From Kribbella antibiotica (lineage in GTDB: Bacteria; Actinomycetota; Actinomycetes; Propionibacteriales; Kribbellaceae), in the NCBI RefSeq assembly GCF_004349055.1, contig NZ_SMKX01000010.1, positions 1 to 64,000 of the forward strand: DNA of 64,000 nucleotides, written 5' to 3'. Shown here piece after piece: positions 52,345 to 60,990 of the stretch (position 1 is its first letter; every line of letters begins with the position of its first letter). A model generated the notes under the pieces. It did not search any database, was not told the origin of the DNA, and worked only from the letters and a program-made list of their open reading frames with translations. Both the position numbers and the translations under genes were made by a program.

Positions 52345-53229
52345 GTGCGCTGGTTGGATGACGGTACGCCGGAGGTCGTGGCAGCGGCTTTGCGGCAGGT
52401 CGCGCCTAAGCTTGGTGAGCTGCCGATCGAGTTCCGCCCCATGCGGGTTGAGGCCGATCCGACGTGGTGGGTGGCCAGCGCTGTGGTCGGGGAACGGTTC
52501 GTGGTCAAGTTCGCGTGGTCGGAGCCGGCCGCGCTTCGGCTGGCCCACGAGATCGCCGTCATCGAGGCTTTGTCGGTGCCGTTCCTGCCGGAGGTGGTTG
52601 CGAGTAGCACCGATCCGGTTTTACTGGTGACTGCGCTGGTTCCTGGGCAGGTGCTGTTCGATGTTGTGGACTCGATCGACCGCGAATCGGCCGGTCAGCA
52701 ACTGGCGCACTTCCTGGGGTCGTTGCACCAGTCCCCTGTCGACGGCCTGCCTCCAGCCGGTCTGCAACCGGCGTCGACCGACGCGATCCGGGCTGGCTTC
52801 CCCCGGTGGGTTCGCCCCGAGAAGCGCTCGATGATCCTGAAGTGGTGCGACTGGGCGGACGCCGTACTGGCTGTCTCCCGATCGCCCGTCCTCGTGCACG
52901 GTGACCTGCACGGCGGGAACCAGATCTGGTACGACGGCCGGCTCCGCGCGGTGGTTGACTTCGAGACTGCCGGTCGCGGCGACCCCGAGTACGACCTGCG
53001 CCTGTTCCCGGGCACCGGGCCTGGCCTGGAACTTCTGACCAGCACCCTTCGCCACTACCCGGCCCCGCCGCTCGATACCGACCGGATCATGGCCTGGCAT
53101 CTGCGGACGCTGCTAGGTGATGCGCTCTGGCGGAGCGAGGCGGGTGTTGGGCTGCCGGATTGCCGGATTGCCGACGCTTGGGTGGAAGACCTTGAGCAGC
53201 GGTTCTCTGCTCTGGGCATCAAACCCTGA
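52345..53229 (+). CDS. Aminoglycoside phosphotransferase-like kinase
   Basis: 294-residue APH-fold kinase that transfers phosphate from ATP to a small molecule. N-lobe Lys lies in RFVVKFAW. Brenner's motif LVHGDLHGGNQIWY gives the catalytic Asp and metal Asn, and AVVDFETAGRGDPEYD is the DFG equivalent followed by the family's usual ending. The HxDxxxxN residues are intact, unlike the protein at 15636. Substrate may be a sugar, homoserine-like metabolite or antibiotic and cannot be told from sequence. Confidence 0.87.
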   Translation: MRWLDDGTPEVVAAALRQVAPKLGELPIEFRPMRVEADPTWWVASAVVGERFVVKFAWSEPAALRLAHEIAVIEALSVPFLPEVVASSTDPVLLVTALVPGQVLFDVVDSIDRESAGQQLAHFLGSLHQSPVDGLPPAGLQPASTDAIRAGFPRWVRPEKRSMILKWCDWADAVLAVSRSPVLVHGDLHGGNQIWYDGRLRAVVDFETAGRGDPEYDLRLFPGTGPGLELLTSTLRHYPAPPLDTDRIMAWHLRTLLGDALWRSEAGVGLPDCRIADAWVEDLEQRFSALGIKP

Positions 53230-53270
53230 GGTCTCACACTCAGCGACTGGCGGGCTGACCACAGCATTAT

Positions 53271-53282
53271 GAGAGCGCTCTC
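53271..53282. promoter_or_regulatory. Perfect GAGAGCGCTCTC palindrome upstream of the SARP gene
   Basis: A 12-bp perfect palindrome with the GAGCGCTC core of LacI/CebR-type operators, 70 bases before the SARP start. It may link the biosynthetic locus to carbon status. Confidence 0.4.
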
Positions 53283-53352
53283 CCGCTACCGTGCGGAACC
53301 GTTTACCATCCCCATAGTGATACTGCTGGCTCGATGAAAGCAGGCGATTACT

Positions 53353-56037
53353 GTGGGTGAGGCCATGGGTTCTGCGTTGTCTGTCCACCTGCTCGGTGAG
53401 GTGCGGATGTTCGCGGCCGGCAGCAAGATACCGCTGGGGACGGTTGGACAGCAGTCGCTTTTCGCTGCGCTGGCACTGCGAGCCAACACGACGGTCTCCA
53501 AGAGCGAGATCAGTGAGGCGCTGTGGGGCGAGGCCCCGCCGGCGGCGGCTGAAGGCACGATCTACACCTATGTCTCCAGGCTGCGGAAGGCCATCGGCAA
53601 TCCGAGGCTCCTGGCGGGCACGCGGCGCGGCTACACCTTGGTGCTGCCTCCGGACGCAGTCGACGTGGAGGGTTTCGAGCGCGCCGCTGAGAGTGCGCAG
53701 CAGCACGCGCTCCGGGGTGATCTGGCCGGGACTCTGCATCAGAGCGAGCTGGCCATGTCGCGGTGGTCCGGTGCGGCGCTGGCTGGTGCAAGTGGGCCGT
53801 TCGTCGAGCGGGAGCGTGCCCGGCTGGCGCTCGCCAAGGTCGACCTCCAGGAGCTGCGGTGCCACGCCCTGCTAGAGACCGGAGCAGTCAGCCAGGCTGT
53901 GGCTGCGCTGTCGGCGCTGACCGAGGAGTACCCCCTGCGCGAACGGCTGCATGAACTCCTGATGCTCGCCCTCGCCAAGGATGGTCGGCAGGCAGAGGCG
54001 CTCGAGACCTACCGCCGGGTCCGCTGCCAGCTCGTCACCCAGTTGGGGATCGAGCCCGGCCCAGGGCTCCGCAAGATCCAGACCTCGGTACTCACCGGCG
54101 ACGAGCTCACCCCACCGACCCGGGCGGCCTGGCCCATACCTGCTCAGTTGCCGCACGCGGTCGCCGACTTCATCGGCCGCGAGAACGAACTGAAGCGACT
54201 CAACGAGGCCACCACCGGTGAAGCCGCGAGCCGCTCGCTGATCATCGCTGCGATCGAAGGCGCCGCCGGGGTCGGGAAGACAGCGCTGGCCGTCCGCTTC
54301 GCGCATGAGCTCGCCGGCTCGTTCCCTGACGGCCAACTGTTCCTCAACCTCCGTGGCTTCGACCCCCACCACTCGCCGACCGCAACCGAAGACGCACTCG
54401 GGCATCTGCTCAGAGCACTCGGCGCAGATCCGGCCGCCAGCAGAGGCGACCTTGCCGAGCAGTCCGCGCTCTACCGCTCCCTGCTGGCCGGCAAGCGGGT
54501 CCTGCTCGTTCTCGACAACGCAGTGAGCGCGGACCAGGTCCGGCCGCTGCTCCCCGGTACGCCGGGCTCGCTTGCCGTGGTCACAAGCCGCAACCGCCTG
54601 TCCGGCCTGGTCGCCGTGAACGGCGCGATCCGCGTCCGGCTCGACGTACTGCCTAACGAGGAGTCCGTCGAGCTCCTGCACCGGATCTTCTCCGCCCACC
54701 AGGTCGGCGCCACCACCGACTCACTCGAGCAGCTGGCCGACCTGTGCGGACAACTCCCCCTCGCGCTGCGCATCGCCGCCGAGCAGTTCACCTGCCAGAT
54801 GGGCGAGCTCGAAGACTTCCTGACCGAGCTACGGGTCGAACACCAGCGACTCGACCTCCTGTCACGCTCCGACGACAGGCTGATGGCGATCCGCTCGGTG
54901 CTGTCCTTGTCGTACCACGGCCTGACACCGTGCGCGGCCCGCACGTTCCGGCTGCTCGGCCTGCACCCCGGCGTGGATTTCAGCACGGGTGTGGTCGCCG
55001 CGTTGCTCGGGACCACGGTCGAAGTCGCGGCACAGCAGCTCGGCCTACTGATCCAGTGGCATCTCCTGGAGCAGGTCTCACGCGACCGCTACCGCCTCCA
55101 CGACCTGGTCCGGATCTACGCCGCCGACTGCGCGTTCGCCGACGAGCCTCCGGCCGAAGTGGCCGCGGCCGTGACTCGCAGCATCGACTGGTACTTGGCC
55201 TCGGCCCTGGCGGCTCGTGATGTGCTCGCCCCGGGCCTGGGGCGGATTGACGTCGTACTGCCTGCTTTTGAGAGCCCGCCGCGATCCTTCGCCGACTACA
55301 AGGACGCGGTGACGTGGGTGGGGCTCGAGCTGCCCACGCTCGCGGACATGGTGCAGCTGGCCGTCGTCCGTGGGCTCCACGAGTCCGCCACGCAGCTCGT
55401 GACGTGTCTCGGCGCGTTGTATCACTGCACCAGCCGCTGGCCGGAGTGGTTGCGCGTGATCGCGATCGGGCAGACCGCCGCTGAGCGAACCGGTGACCGG
55501 ATGGCCCAAGGCCGCCTGCACAACGACAGCGGAGTGGCCAACTACCACCTCGGCCATCAGCGTGAGGCCATCGCCGGGCACGAGGCCGCGGTCAAGATCT
55601 TCACCGCGCTCGACGACCAGGACAACCCCGCCGTCGCGGCCAACCTCGCGGTCGCCTACTCGATGCTCGGGCGCCAGCTGGATGCCCTGCCGCTGCTCGA
55701 ACACGCGATGAAGATCGCCGAAGCGCACGGCAGCACCTTCGTCGTCGCCAGTGTCGCCAACGGCCTCGGGTCCGTGTATTCCAGCCTTGACCGGCACCCG
55801 GAGGCGATCGTGCAAGGGCAGCGCGGTGTGGCCCTGGTCCGGGCGACCGGCCACGAGCACATGCTTGCTCATGGCCTGCATCAGCTCGGGAAGTCCTGCC
55901 TGCGTGCCGGGCACTACGAGGACGCGATCGCGCACTTCCGGGAAGCTCTCGACATCCGGCGTGCGCTGGGTGACAGCTGGGGCGAGGCCATCAGCCGGCA
56001 CGCCCTCGCCAGTGCCCGGCAGCAGGTGCTTGGGTAG
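53353..56037 (+). CDS. AfsR/SARP-family regulator (BTAD + NB-ARC + TPR)
   Basis: 894-residue transcriptional activator of the type that switches on antibiotic clusters. An OmpR-like DNA-binding domain spans residues 1-100 (SEISEALWGEAPPAAAEGTI, TRRGYTLVLPPDAVD). A BTAD helical domain follows to ~255 (LRERLHELLMLALAKDGRQA). The NB-ARC ATPase has Walker A GAAGVGKTALA with Lys309 and Walker B RVLLVLDNA. The final ~300 residues are TPR repeats. GTG 53353, preceded by AGCAGG, is chosen over ATG 53365. It ends 2 bases from the convergent HAD gene, and the adjacent operon is its likely target. Confidence 0.92.
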   Translation: MGEAMGSALSVHLLGEVRMFAAGSKIPLGTVGQQSLFAALALRANTTVSKSEISEALWGEAPPAAAEGTIYTYVSRLRKAIGNPRLLAGTRRGYTLVLPPDAVDVEGFERAAESAQQHALRGDLAGTLHQSELAMSRWSGAALAGASGPFVERERARLALAKVDLQELRCHALLETGAVSQAVAALSALTEEYPLRERLHELLMLALAKDGRQAEALETYRRVRCQLVTQLGIEPGPGLRKIQTSVLTGDELTPPTRAAWPIPAQLPHAVADFIGRENELKRLNEATTGEAASRSLIIAAIEGAAGVGKTALAVRFAHELAGSFPDGQLFLNLRGFDPHHSPTATEDALGHLLRALGADPAASRGDLAEQSALYRSLLAGKRVLLVLDNAVSADQVRPLLPGTPGSLAVVTSRNRLSGLVAVNGAIRVRLDVLPNEESVELLHRIFSAHQVGATTDSLEQLADLCGQLPLALRIAAEQFTCQMGELEDFLTELRVEHQRLDLLSRSDDRLMAIRSVLSLSYHGLTPCAARTFRLLGLHPGVDFSTGVVAALLGTTVEVAAQQLGLLIQWHLLEQVSRDRYRLHDLVRIYAADCAFADEPPAEVAAAVTRSIDWYLASALAARDVLAPGLGRIDVVLPAFESPPRSFADYKDAVTWVGLELPTLADMVQLAVVRGLHESATQLVTCLGALYHCTSRWPEWLRVIAIGQTAAERTGDRMAQGRLHNDSGVANYHLGHQREAIAGHEAAVKIFTALDDQDNPAVAANLAVAYSMLGRQLDALPLLEHAMKIAEAHGSTFVVASVANGLGSVYSSLDRHPEAIVQGQRGVALVRATGHEHMLAHGLHQLGKSCLRAGHYEDAIAHFREALDIRRALGDSWGEAISRHALASARQQVLG

Positions 56038-56039
56038 TT

Positions 56040-56696
56040 TCACAACTCGACGTCTGCCAGTCCGACCTGTTTGAGCGACTCGTACAGGACCCGGACGGGC
56101 CCGGGCCCCACCGGAAGATCACTCGGTACGACGATCACTCGCCGGAATCCGGCCGCTTCGGCCGACGCGATCCCACTCGGGGAGTCCTCGATGGCCACGC
56201 AGTCTTCGGGGTCGACCCCGAGTCGTTGCGCTGCGAGCAGGTACGGCCGGGGATGCGGTTTCGACTGGTCGCCGACGTGGTCACCGCAGACGACGGTGTC
56301 CCACCAGATTCGGCCGATCTGGTTGATGACGATCTTCGCCAGATCCCACCGGGTGCTGGTGACAAGTCCGAGCGGGATGCCGGCCGCGTGCAGCTCCTCG
56401 ATCAGCTCCAGCGCGCCGGGCAGAATCTCGAGCTTTTCACTCAGCAGCAGGGCGGTCCGCTGAGTGAACCAGGCAAAGGCGTCGTCAATCTCTGCCGTGG
56501 CCGCCGGCCGCTCGCGATCGCGCAGTGCGCGGCGAATGATGTGGTAATCACTCACGCCCACCGCTTCTTCGAAGGAAGGCATTGTCAAACCGCCGCCGAG
56601 GTGGGCGGCGAGCGCGGTTCGCGCTTGATGCCCCTGCCGTTCAGTACTGACGATCGTTCCGTCCATGTCGAAGAAAACTGCCGCAGGTTTCGGCAC
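56040..56696 (-). CDS. HAD-IA phosphatase (beta-phosphoglucomutase/phosphosugar phosphatase-like)
   Basis: 218-residue HAD hydrolase. Motif I FFDMDGTIVSTE (DxDGT), helical C1 cap, motif II LVTSTR, Lys in SKPHPRPY, motif IV AIEDSPSGIASAEAAG: a full active phosphatase set of the HAD-IA group that removes phosphate from sugar phosphates. GTG 56696 with AGGAG 8 bases upstream. Third gene of the GMC-DegT-HAD operon, 16 bases after the aminotransferase. It probably dephosphorylates the aminated intermediate; that is inference. Confidence 0.88.
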   Translation of the reverse strand: MPKPAAVFFDMDGTIVSTERQGHQARTALAAHLGGGLTMPSFEEAVGVSDYHIIRRALRDRERPAATAEIDDAFAWFTQRTALLLSEKLEILPGALELIEELHAAGIPLGLVTSTRWDLAKIVINQIGRIWWDTVVCGDHVGDQSKPHPRPYLLAAQRLGVDPEDCVAIEDSPSGIASAEAAGFRRVIVVPSDLPVGPGPVRVLYESLKQVGLADVEL

Positions 56697-56712
56697 TGTC
56701 CGTTCTCCTAAT

Positions 56713-58044
56713 TCAGTTGTCGGAGATCGCGGGAACGAAACGCGGCGCCGTGAACGGCATCGAGAAAATCGCATCCATGTTCTCGGCGACCTTCTCGAAC
56801 GCATTGTTGTAGTGCTCGGCCACCTTCGACGGCTGCACCTGCAACGGGTGCGGTGCACGCCCGATCACGATCGAGCTGTCCAGGACGTGCTGGGTCACCG
56901 CATAGTCGGCTGCCCGGTAGGGCTCAAGCGGTTCGTCCACCGCACCGGGAGACCAGGCGACAGGTCCCCCGCGCCGGAAGACCGGGTTCTTGGGCTGCGG
57001 GTGCGTCAGCCAGTAGCCGGCGTGCACGCCTTCCTTCTGCAGCGCCTGCACCAGGCGGTCGCGCAGCTCGGTGACCTCACCCTCCCAACCCAGCGCCTCA
57101 GGATCGAGCAGGATACGGACGAGGTGGTGCGAGCTCGTGCGGTCCAGCGGAATGTGCGGCGGGACGAAGCCCGGGATGTCCTGGATCCCCTTGATGAGAA
57201 TCTCGGCGTTGTCCTGCGCGGTCTCCACGTAGCGCGGCACCCGCGGAAGCTGCGGCAGCACCCAGTTCGCCGCGGACGGATGCATCCGCAGGTTGAACCC
57301 GAACCAGCGGCTCCAGTGCGTGGCCACCTCACCGGGCTTCAGCACCGGCAGCTCTTCGCCGTAGTAGGCGAACATGCGCACGGCCAGCGCGATCTCGGGG
57401 TCGTCGCAGGTGAAGGCTCCACCGTCCGAACCCTGCGGAAGCTTCTGCCCGTGGAAGCTGTACGCCGCGCCGTCGCCGAACGTCCCGGTCGCCTGCTCGT
57501 CGTAGGTCGCGCCGACAGCGTGCGCAACGTCCTCGATCACCTTCAGGCCGCGGGCCTTGGCGAACTCCATCAGCGGCTTCATGTCCACGGGCAGCCCGTG
57601 CAGGTGGACGGCCATGATGGCCGTCGTCTGCTCGTCCACGAGCCCCGGCAGCAGGTTGACATCAAGGTTGAACGTCCGCGGGTCGATGTCGCACCACACC
57701 GGAATGGCCTGAGCCGCCAGTACGGCGTGCGCGGTGGCGAACGTCAACGCTGGTACGACGACCTTGTCGCCGGGCTTCACTCCCGCGGCGACGAGGCCGG
57801 CCAGCAGCGCCGCCGTCCCGCTCGATAAAGCGACGCAGTGCTCGCGCCCGGAGAACTCGGCGAACCTCACCTCGAACTCACGCAGGATCCGCGAGTTCGG
57901 ATTCCCGAGATCCTTGACCGGCGCGTCGATCACCTTCAGCGCCAGCAGGCGGTCGTCTTCGGTCACATCGGGCCACGCCACATGGACGTCGGCCGGTACG
58001 GCGGGATTCCCGCCTTCGATCGCAAGGGCAGTTGCGTTCGGCAT
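56713..58044 (-). CDS. DegT/DnrJ/EryC1/StrS-family aminotransferase
   Basis: 443-residue PLP enzyme that aminates keto-sugars or keto-cyclitols, usually from Glu or Gln. VALSSGTAALLAGLVAAGV binds PLP phosphate, VIEDVAHAVGATYD supplies the ring Asp, and the Schiff-base Lys is in SFHGQKLPQGSDGG. This class makes amino sugars and aminocyclitols in natural-product pathways. ATG 58044 with AGGAAGGA upstream; 11 bases after the GMC gene. Its pairing with an oxidase and a phosphatase points to an amino-sugar or aminocyclitol product. Confidence 0.9.
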   Translation of the reverse strand: MPNATALAIEGGNPAVPADVHVAWPDVTEDDRLLALKVIDAPVKDLGNPNSRILREFEVRFAEFSGREHCVALSSGTAALLAGLVAAGVKPGDKVVVPALTFATAHAVLAAQAIPVWCDIDPRTFNLDVNLLPGLVDEQTTAIMAVHLHGLPVDMKPLMEFAKARGLKVIEDVAHAVGATYDEQATGTFGDGAAYSFHGQKLPQGSDGGAFTCDDPEIALAVRMFAYYGEELPVLKPGEVATHWSRWFGFNLRMHPSAANWVLPQLPRVPRYVETAQDNAEILIKGIQDIPGFVPPHIPLDRTSSHHLVRILLDPEALGWEGEVTELRDRLVQALQKEGVHAGYWLTHPQPKNPVFRRGGPVAWSPGAVDEPLEPYRAADYAVTQHVLDSSIVIGRAPHPLQVQPSKVAEHYNNAFEKVAENMDAIFSMPFTAPRFVPAISDN

Positions 58045-58055
58045 GGTGGTCCTTC

Positions 58056-59606
58056 CTATCCTCGGAGGTCTTCGCGGAGCAGGTCGGCGCACTTCTCGCC
58101 GATCGCGATGGTGGTGATGCAGGGGTTGACCGACACCAGGAACGGCATCGCAGAGCCGTCCGCGACGCGCAGGCCGTCGACGCCGCGCACGCGCAGGCGC
58201 TCGTCCAGGACGGCCATCGGGTCGTCAGCGGCGCCCATCTTGGCGGTGCACGACGGGTGATAGACCGTGTTGTGGGTCTTGCGCAGGTAGTCGGCGATCT
58301 CCTCGTCGGTCTGCACCTCCGGACCGGGCGCCAACTCCCGGCCGGTCCACTCGGCCATGGCCTCCTGCGCGACGATCTCGCGGGCCAGCCGGATGCCGTG
58401 GATCATCACGCGCATGTCGTGCGGGTCGGTGAAGTACCGCGGGTCGACCTTCGGCTTGTCGCGGTAGTCCATCGTGCGCAGCCGGACCGTGCCGGTGGAC
58501 CGGCTCCGCGTCACGTTCGGCGCGAGGCAGAAGCCGTTCTCGGTGCCGGGGTAGCCGTGCCGCGCGGTGTGGATGTCGAAGGTCGCGGACCCGTAGTGGA
58601 ACATCAGGTCCGGGCGGTCCAGGCCCTCCTCGGTGGTGGTGAAGATGCCGGCCTGCCACCACTGCGTCGACTCGTTGACGACCGGCTGCTTGGACTCCCA
58701 CTGGATGATGCCTTCGGTGTGGTCCTGAAGGTTCGATCCGACCCCCGGAGAATCGACCAGTAGGTCGATGCCGACCTCCCGCAGGTGCTCAGCCGGACCG
58801 ATCCCCGACAGCATCAGCAGCTTCGGAGTGTCGATCGAGCCCGCACTGAGGATGACCTCGCGGCGCGCCCGCAACTGGATGCCGTGGATCATGTCGTCGG
58901 CCAGATACTCGGCGCCGGTGCAGCGACCGCCGTCGAAGGTCAGGCGCCGCACGCGAGCGCCGGTGCGGACGTCGAGGTTGGGACGGTCGAGCACCGGGTG
59001 CAGGTAGGACACCGAGGCTGACGACCGGACTCCGTCGAGCCGCAGGTTGAACTGGAACCGGCCGGCGCCGTGAGTGACCGTCGTACCGGTGTTGAAGTCG
59101 ACGCGTGGGATGCCTGCCTGTTCGCACGCGTCCAGCAGCGCGTCGCCGGTGGCGTCCTCGTGCTTGATCGAGCGGATGGTGACCGGGCCGGTGCGGCCGT
59201 GGTGGTCGCCGGGGGCGTCGTTGGTCTCGAGGCGCTTGTAGAGCTCGAACATGTCGGCGGCCGACCAGCCGGGCAGCCCTTGTGCCGCCCACTCGTCGAG
59301 GTCCTCGGCCGGCGCCCAGAAGGCGACACACGAGTTGTGCGACGAGCAGCCGCCGAGCACCTTGGCCCGAGCGTGCCGGACGTAGGAGTTGCCGGCTTCC
59401 TGGGGCTCGACGGGGTAGTCCCAGTCGTAGCCGGACTCGAGCATCGTCATGCACTGGTCGAGCTTCAGGACCGTCTCGTCGCCGACGTCGGACGGTCCGG
59501 CCTCCAGCAGGCAGACGGTGACAGTGGGATCCTCGGTCAGCCGCGCGGCGACGACGGAGCCCGCAGTACCGCCGCCGACGATGATGTAGTCGTACTCGTC
59601 GCTCAC
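58056..59606 (-). CDS. GMC-family FAD oxidoreductase (choline dehydrogenase-like)
   Basis: 516-residue flavoenzyme that oxidises an alcohol. The FAD motif [17 protein letters not shown] is at the N-terminus, [13 protein letters not shown] is GMC signature 1, and [20 protein letters not shown] is signature 2. The catalytic pair sits in HPSCTAKMG (His) and [12 protein letters not shown] (Asn). The GTG start at 59606 has GAGGAG 7 bases upstream. First gene of the three-gene operon. The enzyme would create the ketone or aldehyde for the aminotransferase that follows. Confidence 0.92.
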   Translation of the reverse strand: MSDEYDYIIVGGGTAGSVVAARLTEDPTVTVCLLEAGPSDVGDETVLKLDQCMTMLESGYDWDYPVEPQEAGNSYVRHARAKVLGGCSSHNSCVAFWAPAEDLDEWAAQGLPGWSAADMFELYKRLETNDAPGDHHGRTGPVTIRSIKHEDATGDALLDACEQAGIPRVDFNTGTTVTHGAGRFQFNLRLDGVRSSASVSYLHPVLDRPNLDVRTGARVRRLTFDGGRCTGAEYLADDMIHGIQLRARREVILSAGSIDTPKLLMLSGIGPAEHLREVGIDLLVDSPGVGSNLQDHTEGIIQWESKQPVVNESTQWWQAGIFTTTEEGLDRPDLMFHYGSATFDIHTARHGYPGTENGFCLAPNVTRSRSTGTVRLRTMDYRDKPKVDPRYFTDPHDMRVMIHGIRLAREIVAQEAMAEWTGRELAPGPEVQTDEEIADYLRKTHNTVYHPSCTAKMGAADDPMAVLDERLRVRGVDGLRVADGSAMPFLVSVNPCITTIAIGEKCADLLREDLRG

Positions 59607-59664
59607 TGGTAATCTCCTCACCGGGAAACAGAAATAGACACACTTGAACAGTTCCAGACTGCCG

Positions 59665-59690
59665 GAATGCGCATTCAGGAATGTGTTGAG
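59665..59690. promoter_or_regulatory. Composite regulatory motif, copy 1
   Basis: GAATGCGCATTC (59665-59676) is a perfect 12-bp palindrome. It merges into TTCAGGA (59674-59680) followed after 4 bases by GTTGAG (59685-59690). The same parts recur at 59794-59828. It lies 59 bases upstream of the GMC start. Confidence 0.6.
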
Positions 59691-59793
59691 GCGAACCTAG
59701 AGCTGGCTTTGCGGACCCGGCAACAAGCCCGCCCGGAGTCGGCACAGAGGGGCAGTTCGGCCCGGCGAGCCGGTGCAGAAACTCAACGTCCGG

Positions 59794-59828
59794 GAATGCT
59801 TTGCGGCATTCGTTCAGGATTCGTTGAG
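59794..59828. promoter_or_regulatory. Composite regulatory motif, copy 2
   Basis: GAATGC and GCATTC (59794-59811) with a 6-base spacer, then TTCAGGA (59813-59819) and GTTGAG (59823-59828). It ends 44 bases before the LuxR gene. The two copies are in the same orientation, ~130 bases apart. Confidence 0.6.
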
Positions 59829-59872
59829 ATCGCCTTTGCATACTCGAAGCAAAGAGCGACTGGGGAGTTCTT

Positions 59873-60496
59873 ATGGCGCCTGTTCAGGTTCTCGTCCACA
59901 GCACCGAATCCGTCACCGCGGCCGGATTGACCAGCTACCTCCACACCCGGCCCGATATCCGGGTTGTCGACGAGCGCCGCCCGGAGGAGGCCGACGTACT
60001 GGTCTTCTCGACCGAGCGGCTCACCTACGAGGCGATGGCTCAGCTGCGCCAGGCGACCACGCAGGCGCAGCGTCCGACCGTGCTGATGGCGAGCCTGCTG
60101 GACGACGCCTTGCTGCTGTCGGTGATCGAGTGTGGCGTCGTCGCGATCCTGCCGCGGACAGCGGTGACCGTCGAGCAGCTGCTCGACAGCATCCGGGCGG
60201 CCGCCGCTGGAGAGGCGGTGATGCCGCGTGAGGTCGTCGGCAAGGTCCTGCGGAGCGTCGGCAAACTACAGCGTGACGTCCTGGAGCCCAACGGCCTGAA
60301 CCTGGCCGGACTCGGAGCGCGCGAGGTCGACGTACTCCGGATGATGGCCGACGGCTGGGGGACGGATCAGATCGCCCGCGAGCTTCAGTACTCCGAACGC
60401 ACCGTCAAGCACGTCCTGTCCCAGCTCACCACCCGCCTGAACCTGCGCAACCGGGCGCACGCGGTCGCCTACGCGGTCCGGGCCGGAGTGATCTGA
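59873..60496 (+). CDS. LuxR-type regulator with degenerate receiver domain
   Basis: 207-residue NarL/LuxR-like regulator. The C-terminal helix-turn-helix is clear: LGAREVDVLRMMADGWGTDQ then YSERTVKHVLSQLTTRLNLR. The N-terminal ~120 residues keep a receiver-like fold, but the acidic pair (LVHSTES) is lost and the phosphoacceptor position in EADVLVFSTERL is Ser46. It should therefore be phosphorylation-independent, as in atypical regulators of antibiotic clusters. Divergent from the GMC operon across the duplicated motif. TGGGGAG precedes the start. Confidence 0.87.
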   Translation: MAPVQVLVHSTESVTAAGLTSYLHTRPDIRVVDERRPEEADVLVFSTERLTYEAMAQLRQATTQAQRPTVLMASLLDDALLLSVIECGVVAILPRTAVTVEQLLDSIRAAAAGEAVMPREVVGKVLRSVGKLQRDVLEPNGLNLAGLGAREVDVLRMMADGWGTDQIARELQYSERTVKHVLSQLTTRLNLRNRAHAVAYAVRAGVI

Positions 60497-60499
60497 GCG

Positions 60500-60943
60500 C
60501 TATGTCAGCGCCGGCGGGCGGTGTTCGTAGGGAGTGCTGAGGACGATTGTCGTGGTGGTGGAGACATTGGCCCGCGCCCGGATGACGGCCAGCAGGTTCT
60601 CCAGCGCACCGGGTGAGGCGACTCGCACGATCAGGATGTAGCTCGAGTCGCCGGCGACGGAGTAGCAGGACTCGATCTCGGGGACCTCGCGCAGGCGCTC
60701 GGGCGAGTCGTCGGGCTGGGAGGGGTCGATCGGGCGGATCGAGATCAACGCCGACAGCGGGAGGTCCAACGCGGTGTGGTCGATCAGAGCGGCATAACCC
60801 AGGATGACGCCGCGCTGCTCAAGCCGCTTCACCCGCTGATGCACCGCCGAGGTGGACAGGCCAGTGGCCTTGCCAAGGTCGGTGAAACTCATCCTGCCGT
60901 CGCCTGCGAGCAGAGCGACGATCTTGCGGTCCAGGTCCTCCAT
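60500..60943 (-). CDS. Lrp/AsnC-family regulator
   Basis: 147-residue amino-acid-responsive regulator. It opens MEDLDRKIVALLAGDGRMSF with the winged helix-turn-helix GKATGLSTSAVHQRVKRLEQ; the RAM ligand domain covers residues ~65-147 (ALISIRPIDP, VAGDSSYILIVRVASPGALE). ATG 60943 is used because the Lrp fold starts there; eleven upstream residues are not part of it. Convergent with the LuxR gene (3 bases apart), divergent from the exonuclease gene. Confidence 0.9.
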   Translation of the reverse strand: MEDLDRKIVALLAGDGRMSFTDLGKATGLSTSAVHQRVKRLEQRGVILGYAALIDHTALDLPLSALISIRPIDPSQPDDSPERLREVPEIESCYSVAGDSSYILIVRVASPGALENLLAVIRARANVSTTTTIVLSTPYEHRPPALT

Positions 60944-60990
60944 CCTGATGACCCTACTGGTGCAGGACCCCGGCATGAAAGCATCGCCTC

